Origin: Blastocystis hominis
Lineage: Eukaryota; Sar; Bigyra; Opalinata; Blastocystidae
Direction: 5' to 3'
Assembly: GCF_000151665.1 (NCBI RefSeq)
Contig: NW_013171849.1
Location: forward strand, 920,480-984,479
Length of the DNA stretch: 64,000 nt
In this document: one piece after another, positions 1-15,014 of the stretch
Position numbering within the stretch: the stretch's first letter is position 1
Layout: every line of letters starts with the position of its first letter
The notes under the pieces: model-generated
What the model saw: the letters and a program-made list of their open reading frames with translations, nothing else
Databases searched by the model: none
Told to the model about the DNA's origin: nothing
Translations under genes and position numbers: made by a program

Positions 1-1013
1 TTTTGGTTCGATCTGATATAGCTTTGTCATTAACTCGTTATAGTGATTGCAGAGGAATAACAGAGGGGGAGGAACTTTCAGTTATCAGCCAAACTGAGTC
101 TACGTATGAATTGATTCAGTTGGGTAATGTGATGAATGTCATCTTCAACGATATTTTCAAGACATTATCGGATGCTAATATTGATCCAGACGAGTTCTTT
201 TTGCCAGTTTCCCATGATTGCTCTGTCTATTTTTATTCTCTCATTAGAGAATGGTGGTCAAACTCGGATCTACATGCGAAAAAACTCAATTTCATAACAC
301 TCGAAACAGCAATTGCTATGGGTTTTATGAAAGAACAAAAAGTGAATTTGCCTGTTGTAGTAATTGATTATGATTATATGAATGCGAAAATAGTGTGTCT
401 TATACAGGATGATAATGGCTCTATGATGGAAAGAGTGGAACATCTGAATATTACTTTAATCGATTTGTATGATAAACTTATTGAAATGTGGAAAAAGATG
501 TACAGTTTGGAGATTCAAGATGAATCAAGTACAAACTTTGTGTTGTATCATATTTGTAACTTCGTGTTTACTACACTGACACGTTACTCTCAAGCAGAAG
601 TGGATTTGACTTTTTTTAAAGAGAACTTGAGACCGATTATCACAAAGCAGAAGGTAGTAAATCTATTAAAAGAGAAAGTGGAAGAATTAAGTCACAAGAT
701 TGAAAAGTTCATTTCTAAATATCCTGGATGCAAGGTTATAGTGAATGGAGGTAATTGTAACGTGTTCGCCATTTTCAACAACTTTTTTCTACACATGAAT
801 GAATGGATATTCGCTGACCATGAAGATAGTGTGGGGTGGGACAGTGTTCAAGTGATTGATTATGAGGTCACACAAGGTGTATTTATGAGAAATAGTAGCA
901 TGAGATTCAGTAGAAATTCGGCACACTTTGCATATGATTCTTTCGTTACTTTCAATAATAGTCTTGATTCATATAACAGCCAGAAATCGTTGGATTATCC
1001 AGCTGATAAATGA
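1..1013 (+). CDS. Divergent Hsp70/actin-fold-like protein, 5' partial
   Basis: The frame is open from the left edge to a TGA at 1011-1013, so the start lies outside the window; at least 336 residues are visible. I do not recognise the protein with certainty. The layout resembles an Hsp70/actin-type ATPase fold: a stretch ending ITLETAIAMGF sits where Hsp70 proteins have EPTAAALAYG, the following VVVIDYDY takes the place of the phosphate-2 strand, a later CKVIVNGGNCNVFA resembles the VLVGGSSRIP strand, and VTQGVFMRNSS resembles the end of the nucleotide-binding domain (AAxGAA). The usual Gly-rich phosphate motifs are degraded, so it may not hydrolyse ATP. The fold assignment is inference from pattern only. 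A TGTTTGTT motif lies about 50 nt after the stop (near 1066). Confidence 0.35.
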   Translation, partial: LVRSDIALSLTRYSDCRGITEGEELSVISQTESTYELIQLGNVMNVIFNDIFKTLSDANIDPDEFFLPVSHDCSVYFYSLIREWWSNSDLHAKKLNFITLETAIAMGFMKEQKVNLPVVVIDYDYMNAKIVCLIQDDNGSMMERVEHLNITLIDLYDKLIEMWKKMYSLEIQDESSTNFVLYHICNFVFTTLTRYSQAEVDLTFFKENLRPIITKQKVVNLLKEKVEELSHKIEKFISKYPGCKVIVNGGNCNVFAIFNNFFLHMNEWIFADHEDSVGWDSVQVIDYEVTQGVFMRNSSMRFSRNSAHFAYDSFVTFNNSLDSYNSQKSLDYPADK

Positions 1014-1252
1014 AATGGTAATAACCATGGTAATCAATAGAAAACGTAAAATTATTGTAGATTCTGTTTGTTTTAGGAAATGTAAGAATCTAGGGGGTGG
1101 ATATGAGCTGAGGGAAATCTGGGGAAACAAATTGCTAGGGGCAGGGGAAAGTGTTATATCTGTAATTATCTCTATTGCTGTAGGATTTTGCTTTTTTGAA
1201 AGCAATATTTTGGATAGTGTCCTAACCCATTTCGTTTAGATATAAAAATACG

Positions 1253-2702
1253 ATGATCAGCGCGTTGTTGTTGATTGATGCAAAGGGAAAGAACATCGTG
1301 TCTCGTTATTATCGGTATTTTGCAGTATCCTTCTTTGAGTGGATAGAAGTGACGTGACAAAAGAGAGCGCCGATGCTTTCCGAACAAACGTTATTGCAAA
1401 GAAGGATACTGGAAGCAATCCTCCTATTACGTACATTGACGGAACGACCTTCATCTATGTCCGCAACAGTGACCACTACATTGTCGCTGTAACGAAGAAG
1501 AACGCTTCTCCCGGTAAGGACGCGGTGGATCGGGATGACTGGCAGGCATGATTTTCCACTTCCTTTTCCATCTCGTGAAGATGTTCAAGAGCTACTTCGG
1601 CGTGGATTACAAGGCTGTAGGCGATGCAGAAGCGCGGATCTAACATGCAGGACGACCTTCGTGAGAAGTTCTCTGTGGTGTACGAAATCTTCGATGGTTG
1701 ATCTTCCCTCTTTGCGTAACATGCAGAAGTGCTGGACTACGGATACCCGCAGAACTGCGCGATCGACCTGATGAAGCAGCTGATTCGTCTGGGGAAGGCG
1801 AACGACGCTGTGGAGGAGGACGCGAGCAGCATTACCTCGCAGGTGACGGGAGCGATCGATTGGTAGAGAAGGGGGATGGCGTTGAGGGTAGGCGTCGCGA
1901 GGGCATCACGTACCGCAAGAACGAGATCTTCATCGACACGCTGGAGAGCGTGAACCTGCTGATCTCGCAGACGGGCGCGGTGCTGCACAGCGAAGTGGTG
2001 GGCAAGATCGTGATGAAGGCGTACCTGACGGGCATGCCCGAGTGCCGCTTCGGCCTGAACGACAAGCTGCTGATCTCGAACGAGAAGAAGGCGAAGGGGC
2101 AGCGGCGCGGGAAGGGCGCGGGCGTGGAGATCGACGACTGCTCGTTCCACCGGTGCGTGCGGCTGGGCCGGTTCGACCAGGACCGCACGATCACGTTCAT
2201 TCCGCCCGACGGAGAGTTCGAGCTGATGAAGTACCGCGTGACGGAGAACATCAACCTGCCGTTCCGCATCCTGCCGGTGTACGAGGAGATCAGCGGGACC
2301 ACGCTGAAGATCAACGTGAAGGTGATCGCCAACTTCAGCAAGCAGGTCTCCGCGCAGAACGTGGATATCAAGCTCCCCGTCCCGCCAAACACCGCCAACG
2401 TGATGCCCAAGGCCGCCTTCGGCACCGCCGCCTACAACGCCAAGGACCAGACCATCGACTGGACGCTGCGAAAGCTCACCGGAGGCCAGGAGGTCACGTT
2501 CGCCGCGGAGGTGAAGATGCTGAAGATGACCACGGAGAAGGTCTGGTCCAAGCCGCCCATCAATATCATCTTTGCCGTGCCGTCCTTCACTGCGTCCGGA
2601 CTCCATGTCCGATTCTTGAAGGTGTATGAGAAGAGCTCCTACCAGACCGTCAAGTGGGTCCGATATATGACGCGGTCCGGAGATTACCAGATTCGTCTCT
2701 AA
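1253..2702 (+). CDS. AP2M1: AP-2 complex subunit mu (clathrin adaptor medium chain)
   Basis: Medium chain of a clathrin adaptor, which selects cargo with tyrosine-based signals at the plasma membrane. Six exons join to 430 residues (human AP-2 mu is 435): 1253-1314, 1347-1513, 1546-1616, 1651-1696, 1727-1862 and 1892-2702, with introns of 32, 32, 34, 30 and 29 nt. The first 140 or so residues form the longin domain (start MISALLLIDAKGKNIVSRYY). The rest is the mu homology domain with FIPPDGEFELMKYR and, at the end, VKWVRYMTRSGDYQIRL. The FIPPDGEFELM and GDYQIRL forms fit AP-2 better than AP-1, but AP-4 is not fully excluded. The TAA is followed 4 nt after its T by a TGTTTGCT element like the host polyadenylation motif. 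Exon 6 is strikingly GC-rich up to about 2550. Confidence 0.9.
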
Positions 2703-3338
2703 GTTGTTTGCTTTTGGGTTGTTTGTTTTTTAAAATTAATGATGAGTGCGTACATGAAAGAATTACGGGTTTCCGCAAATTGGCGAGCGGCTTATGCGAC
2801 TTCTGTAGCTTTGTAGGGCTTGGGACGTGTTCCTGTGGTGATTGCAGAACGATCGTTTTGCAAAATGCTGGGATATCGCGAACGGCTAGTCTGCGTAAAT
2901 AAAATTTGGGAAATGGCAGCTGGTCGAAAAACAGGGGGAATAGTATGAGTAGGAAAAAAACAATCGCGGTTATTTCATGCATAAAGCAAGATTGAAAGGG
3001 CGTTTCAGCCAGCTGTTTGAGAGAAGGAGTTTCATTGGAAATCTCTTTTGAATTGTCAGTAAGACTATTTAGTAATAGTCATTCTTCGTAAAGAGGAATC
3101 TTTAGGTCGGTATACTTTATTTCTAAACTTGTTTTGGCGATCGAATGGCTGCTCTTTAAGCACCCCGGGATTCGATTTCGGGCAAGGGAGGTGCTTCGGT
3201 ATTCTGCCATGTGACTGTGTGAATATAGACATGTATTTTTCTAACTGTGTATAGATATTTTGTCTACACGAAGTGTTTTTTTGTGGAAGAGACTAGTTGC
3301 AGGCTCTTTATAGTTAATTGGGTTTATAGAGTGTAGAT
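2703..3338. other. Intergenic region with one strong hairpin
   Basis: I find no convincing protein gene here. After the AP-2 mu stop come TGTTTG-rich 3' sequences. At 3158-3196 there is a 7-bp perfect stem (AAGCACC with GGTGCTT) around a 25-nt centre that itself contains a CCCGG/TCGGG stem. Wider flanks (TGGC at 3146, GCCA at 3204) can also pair. It could be a small structured RNA, but it does not fold as a tRNA. Confidence 0.3.
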
Positions 3339-4402
3339 ATGAATGGCCAAGTACGCTATTTTTTGTTTTATGAGCTTTGTAGAATTTGAATTCACAAGGA
3401 GGCTATGGGTTGCTGCAGCCATCGATGCAGCAGATGGGGCAGCCGCAAATGCAGCAAATGCAGCAAATGCAGCAAATGCAACAGATGCAGCAAGTGCAAC
3501 AGATGCAACAGATGCAGCAGATGCAGCAGATGCAGCAGATGGGACAACCGCAAATGCAGCAATATATGCAGCCGTCACAGTCTCAAGGGCAGGGCGTTCC
3601 GATGTCTGGCTACTCACCCACACCCACGCCAGCTCCCACGCCGGCACCTACACCTACTCCAAACTATCCACGTGTAGCTCCTCAGCAATACGTAGCCCAA
3701 CCCCAACAATTCCCACCGAACCAGGTCCCGTTCGAAAAGAGTGCGGCGACAGCAGTAATGGGCATGCCAAACAGCATCTTCAAGAAGGTGAATCCGCAGA
3801 CGGGAAACACGGAATTCTACCAAACGCAGGTAGTGACGGTGGACATTCAGCGGAACGAGTACGGCTTTGGAATCAATCTGGGAGACAATGATGGCGTGGT
3901 CCGCATCCAGGGCTGTCGGTCGAATCCAGACGGAACCCCTTCTCCCGTGCAAATGAACCCAAATATCCGTCCTGGCGATGTGATTTACAAGGTCCAGGAC
4001 AAGGTTTTAACGGGAAGTAATCCGCTGGGGCTGGTAGGCGAGGTAACGAAAAAAGGCTGAGAGATAGGCGGTGGATACGATGCGGCAATGCACGGTGGTG
4101 AAGTTGACGCTGCTGAGGCAAGTGGTGATTTCTCCCGCTGCAGCATCGAGTATTCTCGCAACGCAGCGATCGAAGATGCAGGAGAAGCAAGTGTTCTGCA
4201 ACATGCTGCAGAACCAGCAGACGCAGCTGCAGTATCAAATTATGGTGCTGAAGTACTTGCACTCGCGCCGAATGCCGGATGAGATGGTAGGAAAGGGGTG
4301 TGGCGTCAATGGAAGATGATCAATAACGCGCTGGGCGTGGCCCCGGTGTACACACAGCATCGACCGAAGCCTGTGGGACAGGGAGAGCGGAGTGATGTGT
4401 AG
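3339..4402 (+). CDS. Gln/Met-rich protein with PDZ-like domain; probably the N-terminal part of the following remodeller gene
   Basis: Exons are 3339-3350, 3383-4033, 4068-4286 and from 4316 on, with introns of 32, 34 and 29 nt. The first exon encodes only MNGQ; it is chosen because no ATG precedes the conserved reading frame without it. Residues 15-60 are Met-Gln-Gln repeats, then a Pro/Thr stretch, then a PDZ-like fold: VVTVDIQRNEYGFGINLGDN, IRPGDVIYKVQDKVL and, across the intron, DTMRQCTVVKLTLLR. Read straight on, the frame ends at a TAG (4400-4402) that touches the ATG at 4403. But 4373-4402 is itself a 30-nt GTGGG...GTAG intron in correct phase, and no polyadenylation motif lies between, so I think this is one gene with the CHD-type product (about 1700 residues together). 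Confidence 0.65.
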
Positions 4403-8913
<4,511 letters not shown>

Positions 8914-9040
8914 TGTATTTCGTTTAACTTGTTTTTTAAGATACAAGATGTACAGTGGTTAGCATGATCTACTTTCTTGATAATCAAGGGTAATCCAATA
9001 TCACTCGTATCAACTCATTTCTTATTATCTTGAGTTAATA

Positions 9041-10013
9041 ATGCGCGTTATTCCGTATATTGTGCTGCTCAGCGTTGTTCTGGCAGATTGGTGCAAGCCC
9101 ACCTTCTCAAATATTCCTTATGACCTGACTAAGCTTCAACGTAGTGACAGCGATTACTATGTAAAACTTTACAGTCCTGATGATAGCTGGAACAGAACGT
9201 AACCTTGTTTGACTGGAAAATCAGAATTAGGATCGTCTTCAACGTTTGCCGTGATACTGTTTCTATTCCTCGCGATATCAATGGAGGAAATGGATGTGAT
9301 GAGACTCCTCACACCGTTGATGGAGACCAGGCCATTATGACATCGGAATCGGCCCCTGCCTTTTTGATTGAGAAAAAGGGTGCCGCGAGTGCTGCTTGCT
9401 ACAGATTGGGTCTCCAGGCCAATCAGCAGAAGAACATGGACGTGGAGCTTTACGATGTTACCGATCCTGCGATGGGCGTGAACATCAAGTACACGGAGGG
9501 AGATTACTGCTGCCCTTACCATCAGTGCGAGAGTTATCAGTACCGCCAGAAGTCTCTGACCGTGTCTTTCCGTTGCGCGGATGCACGAACTGATATTCCG
9601 ACGATGTCGAGCATCGAGACGAGCAACAACGAGTGCGACTACAAGCTGTACTTCCTGAACGTCAATGCCTGCCCGACGAGTGGGGGATGTGTGGAGAGTG
9701 TGAAGATGTAGACTGCCCTGTGGTAGATAACAACGTGTGCGGCTCCCACGGCGTGTGCGGTTACGACTCCAATATCAAGACCACCCGCTGCTTCTGTACT
9801 ATGCAGTACACTGGAGCAGATTGCACGGTCTTCCAGTACAAGAGTCTCCTCAGTATGAACACTTTGGTCATCGTGCTGACAATCGTTCTCACCCTGGTCA
9901 CTATTAGCACGATCTTCTATGTTTGGAATAAGTTGCGGAAGATCAATGTGAACCCGGATGCTTTCGAGAACCTGGAGAATAAGTTCAATGAGCTTGGACA
10001 GATGGCTTATTAA
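9041..10013 (+). CDS. Type I membrane protein with MRH-like and EGF-like domains
   Basis: Exons 9041-9160, 9196-9679 and 9712-10013 (introns 35 and 32 nt) give 301 residues. A signal peptide (MRVIPYIVLLSVVLA) is followed by a mannose-6-phosphate-receptor-homology-like domain with paired cysteines (VCRDT, CCPYHQCESYQYRQKSLTVSFRC, CDYKLYFLNVNACP), then an EGF-like module (CPVVDNNVCGSHGVCG to CFCTMQYTGADC), one membrane helix (MNTLVIVLTIVLTLVTIST) and a short tail ending GQMAY. The form suggests a receptor or quality-control lectin of the secretory or endosomal system. Mannose-phosphate binding cannot be judged from sequence, and the tail Tyr might be a sorting signal for the AP-2 system. The fold is assigned by cysteine spacing and the RxSxxxxFxC-like strand. 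Confidence 0.65.
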
Positions 10014-10441
10014 TCTCTTGTCACTTATCGCTATTTCGTTCTCTTGTTTGTTGGAAAATGATGGCGAGTTGCCTATTGAGTAATGAGAAATACAAAAAGT
10101 GTGAGAATTGTTGTTACCCCGATAGACGACTTGGCTCGGTGATTGCGCAGTCCTTGCCTTATTTCATCGAGTAAAATGGAGAGACCCGAAATCAAGGTGA
10201 ATCCAAAAGTTACCAATGTGCTTCTCTGTAGTAAGATAGTGTGTGGTACATCAAAATTACACATTTGGCAATCGCTCTGGCTCTCTTTCGATATTTGGTA
10301 GAAACGTACAGTGATTCGCATTGTTTGATCATCAATGAATCATTGTTCATGTGGCATCTTTCAGCTTTTTGATACTGTTCGTGTGAATTGTAAGAATTGT
10401 TGATCAATTCGTGTTTGTTCTCACTTCTTGTAGAATCAAAT
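10014..10441. other. Intergenic region, no gene seen
   Basis: Separates the MRH/EGF-like gene from the SAPS gene. It holds a TTGTTTGTTGG polyadenylation-like motif near 10044 and the promoter of the next gene; I see no coding or RNA gene. Confidence 0.5.
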
Positions 10442-12542
10442 ATGGATATTTGGGATTGTGTTGGTGATGAAAATGAGGACGAGTTTGGATTCTCTCGATT
10501 GCTGATTGGATAGGCCTATTGATTCTCTCCTTAGCGCCGAGAACGTTGACTTGGATGCTGTGATCCGCAGTCCTGACCTTATTCAGGAGATCAGTGGATT
10601 GAACGCTGATCTGATCGCTTACCTCAAGAAGCCAGAGATCATGATGTCTCTCTTCAAGTTTGTTACAGACCCCGCTCCTGAGAGTGACGAGTTCGGACAC
10701 TACAAGGTCCCCTATCAGGCTGCAGAGAGTATTGCGTGCTTCCCTGCCAAGGATCTTGTGGAACCTGCGCAGAACGAGGAGGTGATTAAGGCGCTCTTTG
10801 CTATGTTCGAGGGCCAGACCATCCGCAAAACGTAGTTCTTGCTATTTGGCTCCGATCTAGTGAGGCTGGATACATTTCCAAGATTGTGTCCGCGTACATC
10901 TCCGCGGCTCCTTCCCAGATGTACGCCTACTTGGCCGCTCACTCGGAGTCGGTCCTGTCGAGCCTTGCCAAGAATTTGATGCACTTCGGCACTTGCGATA
11001 TCGTCCGTTTCCTTCTGGACGTGCCTCTGGAGAACGAGAAGCCCTGGTGGGGCGAGAGTGCTTCTTTCGTTGAGCCCTTCCTCGAGTGCCTTGCGAATCC
11101 CGAGATGACGAGCTACGCTTCGCTTCTGTTCACATCGATCATTCAGCGCGCCACCGTCTTCGTGTAGGTGTTCGCATGAGTGTTCATCGCAGCAAAACGG
11201 AGGCTCCGCGAGCTGCGGGCACGCTGATTCCCTACCTGCTCTCGAGCGCCACGGCGGAGCGTCTGCTGAAGATCGGCTTCGAGGCCACGGACCCGTTCGT
11301 GGGGGGCAACACCTTCGCGGTGCTGTCGCGTGTGTTCTGGACGAAGCTGCCCAGCGGTAGGTTCGCGAGGGAGGAGGACTGATCGCAGAGAAGTCGGGTC
11401 TGGGCGGCGAGGACAACGCGCTGCTGACCGAGGGCGTCGATGACCGCGAGCGACTGGAGATGGGAACGTTCAAGATCCCCGAGACCACGAAGGCGGTGCG
11501 CGAGGTGCTGCTCGCCCATGCCGATGACTTCGTGCAGCTGCTGCAGCGTGCGGCGGAGGGCGAGAAGTGTGTGAAGAACGTGGACGATGTGGAGAGAAAG
11601 GTGTGCCCGCAGAGCGTGATGCTGCTATCCGAGATGTTCGATCACTTGTTCGACTATGCTGAGCCCGATCTCTTCGTCCAGGCTCTGCAGAAGGGACTCA
11701 TCAAGCAGCTGCTGGAGACCGTGAAGACCTTCTCGTTCAACACGTATCTGCACTGCCACGTGTTCGGTATTCTGCGCAGACAGATCGAACGCGGCGATCT
11801 GCAACTCACGAAGCAGATCTTCGATGAGACGGCTCTGCTGGATATGATGAAGGAGGGTGTGGTATTGGTGGGTTTGCGAGTATGCTGTGACGCATAGAAA
11901 CGCCTCCCTCTGCGCGGCCAATACAATCATATGGTGGTGTTCCTGCGCGACCTCGCCAAGAGCAACGCGGAGTTCAAGGCGCTGCTGGAGGGCTATGCAC
12001 AGTGGAAGGAGATCGAGCAGAGCATCGCGGTGGATGACCTGGAGATCATTCTCTTCGACGTGGGCAGCGAGGCGCAGACCACCGTCCCGGTGAGTCTGAC
12101 CGATATTAAGATCGACGACGATGTGGAAATGCCCAAAGCCGCCAAGGTGGAGAAACAGCCAGAGCCGAAGCTCGAGGAGGACGACTTCGACTTTGACGAG
12201 CCCGCAAGCGCAGAGCCTGCTGCCAAGGCGGAGAAGAAAGTGAAGAAAGTGAAGAAGGTCAAGAAAGTGAAGAAGGTCAAGAAGGTCAAGAAGAGCGAAA
12301 AGGCGGAGCAGGAGGATGAGGACTTTGGAGATGAGGACTTTGGAGACTTTGAGGAAGCTCCGGCTCCCAAGAAGGAGGCCAAGAAGGAAGCGAAGAAGGT
12401 CGCTGATGACGATGACTTCGGAGATGAGGATTTCGACTTTGATGAGGCTCCGGCTCCAAAGAAAGCTCCCAAGAAGGAAACCAAGAAGCCCGCTAAGAAG
12501 GCAGCAGAGATCGAGGATGAAGATTTTGACTTTGATGAGTAA
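10442..12542 (+). CDS. SAPS-domain protein (PP6 phosphatase regulatory subunit-like)
   Basis: SAPS proteins bind Sit4/PP6-type phosphatases and steer their substrates. Six exons (10442-10482, 10514-10831, 10861-11163, 11193-11356, 11389-11867, 11898-12542; introns of 29-32 nt) give 649 residues. The SAPS start is clear: PIDSLLSAENVDLDAVIRSPDLIQE, then ADLIAYLKKPEIM and YKVPYQAAESIACF. Helical repeats continue to YNHMVVFLRDLAKSN. The C-terminal 150 residues are low-complexity, alternating Lys-rich (KKVKKV repeats at 12235-12295) and acidic FDFDE blocks, a tail not shared with animal PP6R proteins. The TAA at 12540 is followed by a CGTTTGTTT motif. It converges with the RAMP4-like gene on the other strand, 95 bp away. 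Confidence 0.8.
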
Positions 12543-12637
12543 AGGAGACAAGCCATTCGTTTGTTTAAAAAACAATGCAATAAGTACCCCTTTTAACTAC
12601 TATACCACATACTGATAAACTGGAAGAGAGCTAGAAG

Positions 12638-12870
12638 TCAATCCCTTTGTACAAAAATACTGGAACCAACAATCACGAAAGCAAAGAACGCCATAGCCCA
12701 GGGACCCACAGGGTACTTCGTATCCTCCTTCTAAAAGTGAGATAAAGTTTCAGTACGTACCTTTTCGACTACATCGTGCTCAATAGCCTTCTTGGTGAAT
12801 TTGGATGATCTCTTAGTGATGGTTCTCGATTCCTATATGTAACCTTATAACGGGAGTAAACTACGGGCAT
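12638..12870 (-). CDS. SERP1: RAMP4/SERP1-like stress-associated ER protein
   Basis: A 56-residue tail-anchored ER protein that sits at the Sec61 translocon. It is recovered only by splicing: exon 1 12865-12870 encodes just Met-Pro, exon 2 is 12761-12832, exon 3 is 12638-12730, with introns of 32 and 30 nt. The product has the basic N-terminal region (TITKRSSKFTKKA) and the family hallmark YPVGPW before a single membrane helix (AMAFFAFVIVGSSIF). RAMP4 proteins have YPVGPxLLxxFVFVVxGS in the same place, and 56-66 residues is the usual length. Intron phases and length fit, so I am fairly sure despite the small size. Confidence 0.85.
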
Positions 12871-13090
12871 TCTGTTATACAATAATAAATGACAATTCCA
12901 TGTGCACAAAATAGATATCATTTTCGTACAACGACATGCATTGTTTCGAACATGATAATAGCAATGAGCTAGTGAACAAACAAGCAAACAGTGAAATTAG
13001 GGAGAAAGGGCGATGGTTTGTCTGGGAAAAAAGGAAGAAAGGGATTTACAACACGTCAAGCTATAATAGTGGATAGTGGGACAAATGAAT

Positions 13091-13172
13091 TGGTAAGCAA
13101 GCAAGCAAGCAAGCAAATACACAAATAAAGATGCAGACAAACAAACAAACAAACAAACAAACAAACAAACAA
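13091..13172. repeat. Tetranucleotide repeats (AAGC)n and (ACAA)9 after RtcB
   Basis: Two simple repeats: AAGC units at about 13093-13116 and nine ACAA units at 13137-13172. Read on the minus strand the second is (TTGT)9 starting 4 nt after the RtcB stop codon, that is, overlapping copies of the TGTTTGTT polyadenylation motif in the orientation of RtcB. Confidence 0.85.
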
Positions 13173-13176
13173 TTAT

Positions 13177-14966
13177 TTATCCTTTGATTACAGCAATCGG
13201 TCGGAGCTTCAAGACCTTCTTTGAAATACCCGCTTCATGGCCTATCGTTCACTATCCCTCCCTTCCATACAGGTATTGCAGACGTCTTCAACATCCTTAT
13301 AACTCTCTGGTGCTTCCTCCATCACCAACTTTGGAGAAGCCATGCGGATGGTAATGTTCTTCTCTCGCAGTCTCTGGATGACTTCCTCGTATGTGAGCTC
13401 CCTCCTACACATCAGGCATCGTCTCCGATCCGACCGAGCCTTGGAGCGGCTGAGAGCTCGTCCTGCGCCATGGCAAGTGCTTCCCCAGGTTTCTTTGAAC
13501 CCTTTATCGGTGCCCACCAGCACGTAGGAGCACGTTCCCATCGATCCTCCGACGAGGACGGGCTGTCCGGTGAACTGGGCTGAGAGAATCGCATCGACTC
13601 CTACCTGGTAATCCACGGGGATCAACGGGTGGTGCGGCGGGAAGGCGCGCGTGGCGCCCTTGCGGTGAACAAGCAGCGTCATCGGCTTTCCGTTGACCAT
13701 GTGCTGCTCGACCTTGGCGATGTTATGACTCACATCGTAGATAACGTGCATGTCGAGATCATCGGGACTCATTTTGAACACTTTGCTGAAGGCCTGGCGC
13801 GTTAAAAACGTCAGCACGGACCGATTCACCCACGCGAAGTTCGCTGCCGCGGCCATACCGCGGAGATAATCCTGGCCCTCCGGGGACTGGATGGGCGCGC
13901 AGGCGAGCTGGCGATCGTTGACCTCGATTCCGTAGCGATTCATGACTCTCTCCATATCGACGAGCGAGTCCGACGCGACTTGATGTCCCAATCCCCGGCT
14001 TCCCGAGTGAATCATGATCACCACTTGTCCGCAGAACTCGATTCCCATTTTCTTCGCGGCCACTGCGTCAAAAATCTCGTCCACCACCTGGATCTCCGCG
14101 TAGTGGTTCCCTGCGCCCAGTGTGCCCAGCTGCGGTTGGCCGCGGTGCTGCGCGCGCGCAGAGACTTTGGCGGCGTCCGCGTTGAGCATGCGACCATACT
14201 CCTCGCAGTGCTCCTTGTCCTCGCTCCAGCTGTAGCCTTCGCGCAGACACCAGTCCATTCCCAGAGACTAGATCGTCATAGGTTCGGAATGGTACCAGAG
14301 CGTCCACGAGGCTTTGGTTCGTGATGGGAATGATGCCCTTCGAACCGACACCTACAGGAATGTGATCGTAGAGGGCCTGAGCAAGCTCTTCTTTCACAGG
14401 AAGCACGTCCTGCTCGCTGAGATTCGTTCGGATCAGACGAACGCCGCAGTTAATATCATAACCCACACCACCTTCACGTAACCGAAGAAAATTATAAAAC
14501 AAACCTGGAGATACGACGGCCTTCGGGTCGTTCATATCGAAAGCAGCGATATTTCCAATAGCAAAGCCATAACCGCTGTGTGTGTCAGGAGCTGCACAGA
14601 CGTGCTATGCATAAATAGAATGCATAAAATGCACATCAACAACTCCAGGAAGAGCTGCAACATTAGCGAGTTGCTTGACTGCTGGAATAAATCCACCACT
14701 ATTTCCCTTTCTATCTGTATACTGTCTTAGTTCTTGAAAAAGTAGCTCTCGTAAGTTTTCATTTACATATACATATCCAGGAACCTAAAACTCGATCCTG
14801 TGTTAAGGTTTTACTTTTTGATTCTTCACAAACCCCTTATCAATGCGATACCGGCAAACACCGTCTTGATGAATGTACTTCATTTCCTAGAGTTCACTCT
14901 TTCAAGATGAGCTACCTCATCGAAAGTACGAACCACAGATCTTGAATCAGTGACAAAATCTTGCAT
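13177..14966 (-). CDS. RTCB: RNA-splicing ligase RtcB
   Basis: GTP- and metal-dependent 3'-5' RNA ligase that joins tRNA exons. Nine exons (14916-14966, 14815-14886, 14635-14784, 14505-14604, 14296-14471, 13605-14267, 13435-13574, 13271-13404, 13177-13241) give 516 residues; human RTCB has 505. Metal and guanylate sites are all present: YDINCGVRL (Asp and Cys ligands), [37 protein letters not shown] and the guanylated His in [15 protein letters not shown]. It ends [10 protein letters not shown] as usual. Introns are 28-33 nt. One, 13575-13604, is exactly 30 nt with no stop in frame, so an ORF search reads through it and inserts ten false residues ([10 protein letters not shown]) between VDYQ and FTGQ. 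The start at 14966 gives [10 protein letters not shown]. Confidence 0.95.
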
Positions 14967-15014
14967 AGAAACTATAATGTTTGTTCTAACAAATTATGAC
15001 AACATAATTGGCGA

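Noticed and set aside
928-1239. Short ORFs after the first gene on both strands
   Set aside because: Overlap the end of the Hsp70-like frame or lie in 3' sequence; no domain.
1737-2606. 289-residue minus-strand ORF in GC-rich DNA
   Set aside because: Antisense shadow of AP-2 mu exon 6; no family features, while the plus strand is clearly conserved.
3146-3207. tRNA-like sequence (GATTCGATT with a 7-bp stem)
   Set aside because: The stem closes only about 39 nt; there is no D or anticodon arm and the T-loop spacing is wrong.
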